A stretch of DNA of 21,601 bases from Spirochaetales bacterium (GTDB lineage: Bacteria > Spirochaetota > Spirochaetia > Sphaerochaetales > Sphaerochaetaceae). Positions 1 to 6,806 of the stretch are shown piece after piece. Each line of letters starts with the position of its first letter. Within the stretch, counting starts at the first letter, position 1. Below the pieces are notes generated by a model. It searched no databases and was not told the DNA's origin. It saw nothing but the letters and a program-made list of their open reading frames with translations. A program made the translations under genes and the position numbers. Location of the stretch: NCBI GenBank assembly GCA_022785155.1, contig JALFRH010000124.1, forward strand, positions 1 to 21,601. Direction: 5' to 3'.

Positions 1-672
1 GGCGGATGAGAACTTTGGTCCCACAAAGTTGGACTGGAGCACCACAATGTTCTCTCCTCCGAAATATGATGAAAGGGCATCTCCTACCTTTTCTCCTGCC
101 TCTTCCTGTCCTTCATCCTCATCCAGTACTATCCTTACCTGGAACTGTGCTTTGTTCTTGTCCCCCACAGTCTGTACCTTGGCTCCGCTTATTTCAGATA
201 CAGCGTCCCTTACATCTTCTATGGTCACATCCTCTCTGAGAGTCGAGAAGTTCACCCTATGGGGAGTGGATGAGAGGGATGCAGGATATCCGAAACCTGA
301 AACAAGATATTGAGTCTCCAAATCGGCATCTGCCACCGTCACTCCCAGTCCCAGCTGGGAAAGGGCTGAAGCCACATCTCCGGAGAGTGGATACTCTGAA
401 TATGGGAATCTATGTTCCTCGACGCCTTCCCCATCTCTGAACTGCAGCACCAAAGTGTTGTCGGAAACAGAAAGGGATGCCCCCCTGTCTCCTTTGTAAG
501 TCACCGAGAAACCCAAAGGAGCCACTTGGAAGGTCTCCGAGTAACCGGAGCCGAAGTCGATACCCTTGTTGAATCCTCCGGCTACAATAAATACAACCAC
601 GCCTATGGCTATGAACAACAAGGAGAATATGAAGGCGGACTTTTTGTATTTCAAAACATCGAGTTTAATCAT
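1..672 (-). CDS. secF: Protein translocase subunit SecF, N-terminal part (cut by window edge)
   Basis: Partial gene; the 224 N-terminal residues are in the window. SecF is an inner-membrane RND-type subunit that works with SecD to drive late steps of Sec protein export with the proton motive force. The start ATG overlaps the secD stop as ATGA (669-672), so the two are translationally coupled. One membrane segment is visible at about residues 12-31. It is followed by the family motif around GIDF (residues 37-40), here GIDFGSG rather than the usual GxDFxGG. The family VGP motif before the second membrane segment lies at residues 217-219. The periplasmic insertion between them is therefore about 180 residues, clearly longer than the roughly 100 I remember for E. 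coli SecF. It is rich in acidic residues near 184-192. Confidence 0.9.
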   Translation of the reverse strand, partial: MIKLDVLKYKKSAFIFSLLFIAIGVVVFIVAGGFNKGIDFGSGYSETFQVAPLGFSVTYKGDRGASLSVSDNTLVLQFRDGEGVEEHRFPYSEYPLSGDVASALSQLGLGVTVADADLETQYLVSGFGYPASLSSTPHRVNFSTLREDVTIEDVRDAVSEISGAKVQTVGDKNKAQFQVRIVLDEDEGQEEAGEKVGDALSSYFGGENIVVLQSNFVGPKFSSA

Positions 673-2411
673 TTTCTCCTCCATCCCAAATGGACTTGCC
701 TGAAGTTGTCTTCAGTAATGAAGATGTCAAACAACAAGTGTGACAACAATAGAGAAGTAAAGAGGGAACAGGCAATTCCCACCGCCAGGGTGACCGCAAA
801 GCCCTTCACTGCACTTGTACCTAGTATAATAAGTACAACGGCAGCGATGATTGTGGTCACGTTGGAATCCATTATGGTCCAGAAAGCTCTGGAGAATCCT
901 GCTTTCACCACTTCATACCCGCTTTTGCCCAAGGCCTTCTCTTCCTTCATTCTTTCATAGATGATTACGTTGGCGTCTATGGCCATTCCCAAAGTCAGGA
1001 CTATTCCTGCAATGGATGCCAGTGTCAAAGTAAAGTTCAAGGCGGAAAGAAGGGCTATCATCATAAACAGATTCATCAACAGCGCAAAATCTGCAACCAG
1101 TCCTGAAAAACCATAGTAGACCACCATGAAGACAACAACAAGCAATACTCCCGCAAGAAGGGCCTTGAGGGCTATCTTTACGCTGTCATCACCCAATGTG
1201 GCGCCTATGGCGGACTGGGAAGTAACCTTCAACTCTATTGGCAGGGAACTGGTCTTCAAGACAACTGCCAGAGATTGGGCTTCTTCATGGGTAAAGGCTC
1301 CGGTAAGGGATACTGAATCCCTGATGGCATCGTTGATGGTGGCCACACTCTTCACCTTGTCATCCATTACAAGGGCAAGAGGCTCCCCTTTGTGGGCGGA
1401 AGTGAAGGCATAGAATATGTTTCCTCCCTCAACATCCAAAGTGAAGTTTATGGAAGGAGAAATGTTGGCTACATTATTTGTGGAACCCTCTGAAACCTTC
1501 GCGCTTTCAATATGGCTGCCGTCAAGGGCGATCTGGTCATATATGACCACAAGGCTATCCATATACTCGATTCCATACTCATCCTGGGCATAGTATCCCA
1601 AGAGGGTCTTTCCTTCAGGAATATAGTCTGAAGACACAAGTCTGCCGTCATCGTCGATGAAGGAACTTGGATTCTTCTTGTATTCAGCATTCACCTTACT
1701 GGTCAAAGCATTGTCTACAAGGTGGAAGGAAAGGGAACCGGATGAACGGAGGAAGGAGTTTATTCTTTCAGGATCAGCTTCCCCCGGTATCTCAATAAGG
1801 ATCTGGTCCTTTCCCTGTAGTCTTATATCCGGTTCAGTGACACCGAATTGGTCGATGCGCATGGAAAGGACGTCGATATCTTCTGTAAGAAGGGCTGTCA
1901 GTTCTTCCTCTGTGGGTACCCTGCCATTCTTTTCTTCAAATACAGTGGTATCCGCATCCAAAAGAATGGACATACCTCCCCTCAGGTCCAAACCAAGGTT
2001 CAATACACGTTGGGAAAGGTTTTTTGCATTCATTATTTCAACCCTGTATGACTCTTCTACAGCGTCGAAGAACATCGCTTCATCAGGGAAGGAGGAGAGA
2101 AGCGTGTACCATGTCCAATCGGAAGGCACACTCTTTCCGTTACTCTTCAATATTTCCTTAGCCTTTTTTTCAAGGTACTTGAACTCTTTGTCCACCTCGC
2201 CATCAGGTGTTGTTTTCGCCATATCCTTAAGAACGCGAACATCCCGTGAGGCCTGCCCACGGGAGTATTCACGTATCTGAAGGTTTGATCCGGCAGCCAA
2301 TTCTTTGATGGACTGAGGTGTAAACACATACCACTTTACTGTAGGGTAAAGAAGTAATGACGCAACGACCACCACCAACAGAACCAGCAAGATTCTGCCT
2401 GTCTTCTTCAT
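669..2411 (-). CDS. secD: Protein translocase subunit SecD
   Basis: Complete, 580 residues. SecD is the partner of SecF in the inner membrane; its periplasmic head binds translocating protein and is cycled by the proton gradient. A single N-terminal membrane segment (about 6-28) is followed by a large periplasmic part with the diagnostic LGLDLRGG at 139-146. The C-terminal bundle of membrane helices starts near 412. The transport motif LGMAIDANVIIYERMKE (474-490) contains the conserved aspartate and asparagine (D479, N481), and MDSNVTTI follows at 514-521. The start ATG lies three bases after the yajC stop and the end overlaps secF, giving the order yajC-secD-secF found in many bacteria. The region between about 230 and 330 looks like an insertion compared with the minimal SecD head. 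Confidence 0.96.
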   Translation of the reverse strand: MKKTGRILLVLLVVVVASLLLYPTVKWYVFTPQSIKELAAGSNLQIREYSRGQASRDVRVLKDMAKTTPDGEVDKEFKYLEKKAKEILKSNGKSVPSDWTWYTLLSSFPDEAMFFDAVEESYRVEIMNAKNLSQRVLNLGLDLRGGMSILLDADTTVFEEKNGRVPTEEELTALLTEDIDVLSMRIDQFGVTEPDIRLQGKDQILIEIPGEADPERINSFLRSSGSLSFHLVDNALTSKVNAEYKKNPSSFIDDDGRLVSSDYIPEGKTLLGYYAQDEYGIEYMDSLVVIYDQIALDGSHIESAKVSEGSTNNVANISPSINFTLDVEGGNIFYAFTSAHKGEPLALVMDDKVKSVATINDAIRDSVSLTGAFTHEEAQSLAVVLKTSSLPIELKVTSQSAIGATLGDDSVKIALKALLAGVLLVVVFMVVYYGFSGLVADFALLMNLFMMIALLSALNFTLTLASIAGIVLTLGMAIDANVIIYERMKEEKALGKSGYEVVKAGFSRAFWTIMDSNVTTIIAAVVLIILGTSAVKGFAVTLAVGIACSLFTSLLLSHLLFDIFITEDNFRQVHLGWRRK

Positions 2412-2414
2412 GAT

Positions 2415-2843
2415 TTATTTAGTCTCTTCAGTCTTTGTTTCTGTTTCTGGAGCTGCTTCTTCCTTTGCAGCACTCTCTTCCGTCTTGTTTTCAACAGCCT
2501 TTTTGTCCTTCTTGGCTGCTTCCGGAGCTGCCTTTACAGCATCTTTGCTTGTTACAGAAGAAATAGCTTCCTTGGAGAATTCGATTCTTGCAGAGTCATC
2601 AACCTTGACGACCACCGTCTTGTCTTTGACAGTAACGACAGTTCCATGGATTCCACCGATAGTGACGACTTTATCACCCTTCTTCATTGCAGCAAGCATT
2701 GCCTTTGCTTCCTTGTCTCTCTTCTTCTGTGGTCTATAAATAAGAAAATAGAAGATGAGAATGATTGCAGCAAACATTATCAGTGAAGATGTCATAGAAG
2801 CGGATGAGGCTGAATCAGCCGCCATAAGTACAAGTGAGTTCAT
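2415..2843 (-). CDS. yajC: Preprotein translocase subunit YajC
   Basis: Complete, 142 residues. YajC is a small single-span accessory protein of the SecDF complex. The membrane segment lies at about 18-38 and is followed by the family signature YRPQKKRDKEAKAM and the KKGDKVVTIGGIHGTV block that begins the cytosolic SH3-like domain. The last 40 or so residues are an unusual low-complexity tail made almost only of Ala, Lys, Glu and Thr. The gene is first in the yajC-secD-secF unit and its stop lies three bases from secD. A weak Shine-Dalgarno (AGAGAGG) precedes the ATG. That site is partly enclosed in a short palindrome (2853-2867), listed separately. Confidence 0.93.
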   Translation of the reverse strand: MNSLVLMAADSASSASMTSSLIMFAAIILIFYFLIYRPQKKRDKEAKAMLAAMKKGDKVVTIGGIHGTVVTVKDKTVVVKVDDSARIEFSKEAISSVTSKDAVKAAPEAAKKDKKAVENKTEESAAKEEAAPETETKTEETK

Positions 2844-2852
2844 TTGATTACC

Positions 2853-2867
2853 TCTCTATAATAGAGA
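2853..2867 (-). promoter_or_regulatory. Perfect 7-1-7 palindrome in the yajC leader
   Basis: TCTCTAT-A-ATAGAGA is a perfect 15-base palindrome immediately upstream of yajC. On the minus strand its right arm runs into the AGAGAGG ribosome-binding site. It could be a small operator just downstream of the predicted start point, or a weak stem that hides the ribosome-binding site. No regulator can be named from the sequence. Confidence 0.3.
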
Positions 2868-2869
2868 AA

Positions 2870-2899
2870 AGGATAGCATGTGATATTTTAGGGGGTCAA
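2870..2899 (-). promoter_or_regulatory. Candidate promoter of yajC-secD-secF
   Basis: On the minus strand TTGACC (2899-2894) is followed after 18 bases by TATCCT (2875-2870), giving 5/6 and 4/6 matches to the housekeeping consensus. It lies between the groEL terminator hairpin and yajC, and would start transcription near 2863. This is a position and motif argument only. Confidence 0.45.
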
Positions 2900-2904
2900 C
2901 ACTT

Positions 2905-2935
2905 AAGAATGGGTCTCCCTTAGGAGGCCCATCTT
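2905..2935 (-). terminator. Hairpin terminator after groEL
   Basis: Between the groEL stop and the yajC promoter, ATGGGTCTCC (2909-2918), loop CTTA, and GGAGGCCCAT (2923-2932) form a 10-base stem with one imperfect pair. AAGA/TCTT extends it across a bulged base. The sequence following on the minus strand is only moderately T-rich, so termination may be incomplete. Confidence 0.6.
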
Positions 2936-2945
2936 GTGTCGTTCA

Positions 2946-4577
2946 TCACATCATGCCCATTTCAGGGTTACCTGCCGGCATTGCAGGAGCTGCAGGAGCA
3001 GGAATATCTGTAACAGCACACTCTGTTGTAAGAATAAGTGCTGCAATGGAAGCTGCGTTCTGAAGAGCGCTTCTTGTAACCTTCACAGGGTCGATGATTC
3101 CAGCTTCAACCATGTTGACCCACTGCATTGTATTGGCATCGAAGCCTACACCCTTTTCTGCGTTCTTACACTTGTCGGCTACGATTGCACCATCAACCCC
3201 AGCGTTTTCGCTGATCTGTCTGATAGGCTCTTCAAGAGCTCTTCTTACAATCTTGTATCCAACCTTCTCTTCTTCCGTCATGCCTTCAAGGGACTTGGAT
3301 TCCAAAACCTTGGATGCCTGGACAAGTGCTACACCGCCACCAGGGATTACACCTTCCTCAATGGCTGCACGTGTTGCGCTGAGGGCGTCTTCCACTCTGT
3401 GCTTCTTTTCCTTGAGCTCGACTTCTGTAGCTGCACCTACGTTTACGACTGCAACACCGCCTGCAAGCTTTGCAAGTCTCTCCTGGAGCTTCTCTTTGTC
3501 ATAGTCGGATGTGCAGTCTGCAATCTGGACCTTGATCATAGCGATTCTATCCTTGATGTCGGAAGCAGAGCCTGCGCCATTGATGATAGTTGTGTTGTCC
3601 TTGTCGATTGTGACTCTCTTTGCCCTGCCGAGCATTGAGATATCTGCATCCTCAAGCTTCATGCCAAGTTCTTCTGTGATCACCTGTCCGCCTGTAAGTA
3701 CTGCAATATCTTCAAGCATTGCCTTTCTTCTGTCACCGAAGCCTGGAGCCTTTACGGCACAGACATTGAGTGTTCCTCTTACAGCGTTGAGGACAAGTGT
3801 AGCCAAAGCTTCACCGTCTACATCCTCTGCAATCATCACAAGTGGCTTGCCGGACTGTGCAACCTTCTCCAAGAGAGGAAGAAGTTCCTTCATGTTGGAT
3901 ATCTTCTTGTCGTAGATAAGGATGTATGGATTATCCATTACACATGTCATAGTGTCTCTGTTGTTGCAGAAATATGCAGAGAGATAACCTCTGTCGAACT
4001 GCATGCCTTCAACGAAGTCGACAGTAGTATCGATGGTCTTGCTTTCTTCAACAGTAATGACACCGTCCTTTCCTACCTTATCCATTGCGTTTGCAATCTC
4101 ATCGCCGATGGATCTGTCGTTATTGGCGGAAATGGAAGCTACCTGAGCGATTTCCTCCTTGTCCTGGATCATCTTAGCTTCGCTCTTGATGCATTCAACT
4201 GCATCCTGGACAGCCTTGTCGATACCTCTTCTGATACCCATTGGGTTGACACCTGCAGCTACGCTCTTCATGCCTTCCTTGGTAATGGACCAAGCAAGAA
4301 CAGTTGCTGTGGTTGTTCCGTCACCTGCAACATCGTTGGTCTTTGCTGCAACTTCCTTGAGAAGCTGAGCACCCATATTCTCGAAGGGATCTTCGAGTTC
4401 AATTTCACGTGCTACGGATACTCCGTCCTTTGTTACAGTAGGTGCACCGTATTTCTTATCAAGAAGTACCAGACGTCCCTTTGGTCCAAGTGTTGTCATA
4501 ACAGCCTTGGAAATCTTCTCAACGCCATTGACGAGAGACTTTCTTGCCTCTTCGTTGAACTGAAGCTGCTTTGCCAT
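2946..4577 (-). CDS. groEL: Chaperonin GroEL (60 kDa)
   Basis: Complete, 543 residues, the usual length. GroEL forms the double-ring ATP-dependent folding chamber in the cytoplasm together with GroES. The conserved ATP-site block GDGTTTATV is present near residues 85-93, as is the signature AAIEEGVIPGGG near 405. The apical and intermediate domains are intact. The C-terminus ends in a short Met-rich tail (GNPEMGMM) rather than a long GGM repeat. Several cysteines in the equatorial and apical domains fit an anaerobe. The ATG is chosen because AGGAGA lies eight bases upstream. No groES is adjacent, so the co-chaperonin must be encoded elsewhere, as in other spirochaetes. No CIRCE operator is visible upstream. 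Confidence 0.98.
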   Translation of the reverse strand: MAKQLQFNEEARKSLVNGVEKISKAVMTTLGPKGRLVLLDKKYGAPTVTKDGVSVAREIELEDPFENMGAQLLKEVAAKTNDVAGDGTTTATVLAWSITKEGMKSVAAGVNPMGIRRGIDKAVQDAVECIKSEAKMIQDKEEIAQVASISANNDRSIGDEIANAMDKVGKDGVITVEESKTIDTTVDFVEGMQFDRGYLSAYFCNNRDTMTCVMDNPYILIYDKKISNMKELLPLLEKVAQSGKPLVMIAEDVDGEALATLVLNAVRGTLNVCAVKAPGFGDRRKAMLEDIAVLTGGQVITEELGMKLEDADISMLGRAKRVTIDKDNTTIINGAGSASDIKDRIAMIKVQIADCTSDYDKEKLQERLAKLAGGVAVVNVGAATEVELKEKKHRVEDALSATRAAIEEGVIPGGGVALVQASKVLESKSLEGMTEEEKVGYKIVRRALEEPIRQISENAGVDGAIVADKCKNAEKGVGFDANTMQWVNMVEAGIIDPVKVTRSALQNAASIAALILTTECAVTDIPAPAAPAMPAGNPEMGMM

Positions 4578-4637
4578 TTCATTTATCTCCTAAAATTATA
4601 CTTTTTTAATTCATTGGGATAAAACCCGCTGAAATGT

Positions 4638-4666
4638 AAAATAACAATAGCGAGTGAAAACGGCAA
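4638..4666 (-). promoter_or_regulatory. Candidate groEL promoter
   Basis: On the minus strand TTGCCG (4666-4661) and TATTTT (4643-4638) are separated by 17 bases, with 4/6 matches each. The pair lies in the 107-base gap upstream of groEL and would give a leader of about 50 bases with the AGGAGA site inside it. A perfect TATAAT at 4600-4595 is too close to the ATG to leave that ribosome-binding site in the message. Confidence 0.35.
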
Positions 4667-4684
4667 GAGTAGAACGAAAAAAGC

Positions 4685-5512
4685 TTAGGAAACAAGCGTT
4701 GTAAGAAGCATGGCCAAGGAAGAAGAAAGAATGCCTGATGTAAAGTTGACGGCATCGTTGTCAAAGCCTGGAATGCCTCTCACCCTCTCGTTTTTCTCCC
4801 CGTCCTCCTCTTCCTTTTCTGTAAGGCTTCCATCTTTGGCTCTGTACTGTACCTGAAGTACGGCGCCCAAAATGGAATCTATGACGGAACCCAGGAAGCC
4901 TGAGCCGGCGATGATACATGCAGTGCCGAAACCGTGTCCGAAGACTCCCATGGAAAGAATAGCCACCAGAAGGGATGCCGAGAACCCCCCAAGAAAACCA
5001 AGGGCGGTGACGCCTCCGCTGATTCCCCTGGGAACCTTGGTGAATGTAATGATTGATACAGGATCTCTATGACTCATTACTCCAAAGGAACCGCTCCAGG
5101 TATCTGCAGCAGCTTCTGCATTGGCGGCGGAAAAGGCGGCGATGGAAGCAAGGGACAGGGACGGAACCCTGATAAGAAGTATGGACAGTGCCGCAGGAAG
5201 CCCGTTGGCCAGCACCTGCACCATATCCCTTCTGTTTCCCTTCTTCTCCCTTCTATTTACAAATTTAGATAATTTGGAAACCAAGGAAGAGGAAACAAAG
5301 AAGAACAAGAATACAGTGAAGGCTGACACTCCTCCCATCCATAGGACAATAAGGCCCAAGATTACTGCAGATACGGCTCCTGAAAGTGTAAGCCACTTCT
5401 TTTTATAGGCAAACACTGCAATAAGGGAGAGAAGAAGAATATAGATCAAGAGAAGAGACCATAAAGGTAAAAGAGTAAGATATCTATCCACCTTTCCCGT
5501 CAAAGTCTGCAT
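4685..5512 (-). CDS. DUF92 / VTE6-like membrane protein (putative polyprenyl-phosphate kinase)
   Basis: Complete, 275 residues, multi-span inner-membrane protein of the DUF92 (TIGR00297/TMEM19) family. The plant and cyanobacterial member VTE6 is a CTP-using phytyl-phosphate kinase. Family motifs are present: a GAVSAVILG glycine segment at 45-53, ANGLPAAL at 102-109, ADTWSGSFG at 136-144, PRGISGGVTALG at 161-172, GSVIDSILGAVLQ at 208-220 and NDAVNFTSG at 252-260. A charged cytosolic loop occupies 225-247. The start overlaps the upstream VTE5-like gene by 13 bases and has GGAGG four bases before it, so the pair should be co-translated. Phosphorylation of an isoprenoid-alcohol phosphate is inferred from the family and the pairing. 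The substrate here is unknown, as this is not a photosynthetic organism. Confidence 0.85.
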   Translation of the reverse strand: MQTLTGKVDRYLTLLPLWSLLLIYILLLSLIAVFAYKKKWLTLSGAVSAVILGLIVLWMGGVSAFTVFLFFFVSSSLVSKLSKFVNRREKKGNRRDMVQVLANGLPAALSILLIRVPSLSLASIAAFSAANAEAAADTWSGSFGVMSHRDPVSIITFTKVPRGISGGVTALGFLGGFSASLLVAILSMGVFGHGFGTACIIAGSGFLGSVIDSILGAVLQVQYRAKDGSLTEKEEEDGEKNERVRGIPGFDNDAVNFTSGILSSSLAMLLTTLVS

Positions 5513-6150
5513 AGAGCCTCCAAAAGAATAGAAGAGATGATGGGGACAGTTGCGTTATCTACTCCGCTGGGAGAGATATTCTCCAGTGCCGAGGCGGCGA
5601 GGGCCACAACAAAGGAAACCAAAAAGCCTCCGGGAGTAAGGAAGTATACCACCAGAAAGGATGCAATCATCATTGCCAAAGTTCCTTCAAGGCTTTTGCT
5701 TCCTGATTTTGAGAGTCTATATTTATGCTTTCCCCATTTTGTTCCGACGACGGCGGCCATTCCATCCCCCAGTCCCATTATCATAACACCGGCCGAGGCC
5801 GCCTGAGGGCTAATATACCCCTCATTGAACAAGAAAACCAGGAATGCAACTGACAAAGGATATATTACGAGGCCCAAATGGCGCTTCTCGTCATCCATGC
5901 CTATTATTCTCCCCAAGCCGCAGTAACCGGCTATGGCGTTGAATACTACAAAAAACAAGGGGCCTACATATCTCAGCATGGGCTGGTCTATTCCATAAAG
6001 AACAGGGAATATCAGAAAGGACGTGGCTATGTGTATGAATTTCCTGATCCCTTCGCTCTTCATTAGGTGGAACTTATGGAAGATAAAGGCCGCGAAGGCC
6101 TCAATAACTACATATAGACCACAGATGAATATTACACTCCAACTACCCAT
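5500..6150 (-). CDS. VTE5/dolichol-kinase-like membrane protein (putative isoprenoid alcohol kinase)
   Basis: 216 residues from the ATG at 6150, with six or seven predicted membrane segments. It belongs to the SEC59/VTE5 group of CTP-dependent polyprenol/phytol kinases, which overlaps the phosphatidate cytidylyltransferase-like fold. Recognisable motifs are RKFIHI (36-41), GLGDGMAAVVG (126-136), KSLEGT (152-157) and the paired E...DN...P segment LENISPSGVDNATVPI (189-204). The open frame extends 39 codons further upstream, but that part has no family similarity, runs into the argR promoter and lacks a start with a ribosome-binding site, so I use 6150. No good Shine-Dalgarno precedes 6150 directly; AGGAGGA sits 32 bases upstream in front of an out-of-frame TTG. 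Overlaps the DUF92 gene. Confidence 0.8.
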   Translation of the reverse strand: MGSWSVIFICGLYVVIEAFAAFIFHKFHLMKSEGIRKFIHIATSFLIFPVLYGIDQPMLRYVGPLFFVVFNAIAGYCGLGRIIGMDDEKRHLGLVIYPLSVAFLVFLFNEGYISPQAASAGVMIMGLGDGMAAVVGTKWGKHKYRLSKSGSKSLEGTLAMMIASFLVVYFLTPGGFLVSFVVALAASALENISPSGVDNATVPIISSILLEALCRL

Positions 6151-6193
6151 GGGAATAATTTTACTACAAAAGACAAAACTTGTCCTCCTATAC

Positions 6194-6208
6194 AAAACCT
6201 GAGGTTTT
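6194..6208. promoter_or_regulatory. Perfect 7-1-7 palindrome in the divergent argR / kinase control region
   Basis: AAAACCT-G-AGGTTTT is a perfect 15-base palindrome, 13 bases upstream of the argR -35 hexamer and just upstream of the ribosome-binding-like AGGAGGA on the other strand. Its place between two divergent genes suggests an operator, but it does not match a motif I can name. Confidence 0.35.
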
Positions 6209-6220
6209 TGCTCATTGACT

Positions 6221-6249
6221 TTGACCAAATTTATAATATTATGTATAAA
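6221..6249 (+). promoter_or_regulatory. argR promoter
   Basis: TTGACC (6221-6226), 17 bases, TATAAA (6244-6249): 5/6 matches in each hexamer at the optimal spacing. Transcription would start near 6256, inside the palindrome at 6251-6268. This leaves a leader of about 33 bases before the TTG start. Confidence 0.65.
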
Positions 6250-6250
6250 G

Positions 6251-6268
6251 AATGCATATTCATGCATT
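6251..6268. promoter_or_regulatory. 18-base inverted repeat resembling an ARG box
   Basis: AATGCAT-ATTC-ATGCATT is a perfect inverted repeat of 7+4+7 bases sitting at the predicted argR start point. Against the 18-base ARG box (WNTGAATWWWWATTCANW) it matches 15 positions. Two of the three mismatches are a symmetric A-to-C and T-to-G exchange. Overlap with the start point would fit autorepression by ArgR. Confidence 0.45.
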
Positions 6269-6288
6269 CAATAAAGGAGAAATATACA

Positions 6289-6759
6289 TTGAAAGAGAGA
6301 AACAACAGACTTAATGCTGTCAAGGAAATAATCAAATCCAATAGAATAGATAACCAGGATACCCTTTTGGAAATGCTTTCCAAGGAAGGATATAGCGTCA
6401 CCCAGGCTACTCTTTCAAGAGATCTCAAGATGCTGAAGGTAGGAAAGATTTCCGACGGATGGTCAGGTTATTATTACGCCCTTCCTGAGAAAGATCTTAT
6501 AAGCGAATCTGAGAAGAGCTATATCCAGGATGTAAGAAGAGGCATTCTTTCCATAGAATTCTCAGGAAACTTCGGAGTCGTAAAGACAAGGCCAGGCCAT
6601 GCAAACAGTGTATGTTTCGCCCTAGACGTCCTGGGACTACCTGAAATACTCGGAACTTTGGCAGGAGACGACACCATCTTCCTTATTCTAAGGGAAGGCA
6701 TGACAAAAGAAGACCTTTTGGATTCTTTTAATGCAAGAATTCCTGAAATCAAAGAGTGA
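6289..6759 (+). CDS. argR: Arginine repressor ArgR family regulator
   Basis: 156 residues from the TTG at 6289. I prefer that start because AAGGAGA lies eight bases before it and the length then equals the family's usual 150 or so. The upstream in-frame ATGs (6241, 6262) fall in or next to the promoter and have no ribosome-binding site. The N-terminal winged helix-turn-helix carries the recognition segment VTQATLSRDLKMLKV (about 37-51). The C-terminal hexamerisation and arginine-binding domain has VVKTRPGHANSV (97-108) and GTLAGDDT (122-129), with both ligand aspartates D127 and D128. ArgR proteins bind arginine and control arginine synthesis or breakdown genes. No arginine pathway gene lies here, and the next gene, 47 bases on, is pgi. 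An ARG-box-like palindrome at its own start point suggests autoregulation. Confidence 0.88.
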   Translation: MKERNNRLNAVKEIIKSNRIDNQDTLLEMLSKEGYSVTQATLSRDLKMLKVGKISDGWSGYYYALPEKDLISESEKSYIQDVRRGILSIEFSGNFGVVKTRPGHANSVCFALDVLGLPEILGTLAGDDTIFLILREGMTKEDLLDSFNARIPEIKE

Positions 6760-6806
6760 CGTAACAATAAAGATTGCTTAAAATCAAAAGAAGGAGAATC
6801 TAACCT

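Noticed and set aside
412..960. 182-codon plus-strand frame across the secD-secF junction
   Set aside because: Antisense to two well-supported coding regions and without recognisable features.
2934..3638. 234-codon open frame opposite groEL
   Set aside because: Cys- and Ser-rich translation with no family features, entirely antisense to an intact groEL; a by-product of groEL codon use.
4595..4600. Perfect TATAAT on the minus strand before groEL
   Set aside because: It lies only 17 bases from the ATG, so transcription would start inside or after the AGGAGA ribosome-binding site, and no -35 stands at the right distance.
4578..4684. CIRCE heat-shock operator upstream of groEL
   Set aside because: The TTAGCACTC-N9-GAGTGCTAA element is not present; only an unpaired GAGTG and an ACTC occur, without inverted symmetry.
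6151..6267. 39-codon N-terminal extension of the VTE5-like protein
   Set aside because: No family similarity, overlaps the argR promoter and palindromes, and has no ribosome-binding site at its first ATG.
6208..6288. Longer ArgR starting at 6208, 6241 or 6262
   Set aside because: These codons lie in or before the promoter and start point and lack a ribosome-binding site. The TTG at 6289 has AAGGAGA at the right distance and gives the family length.
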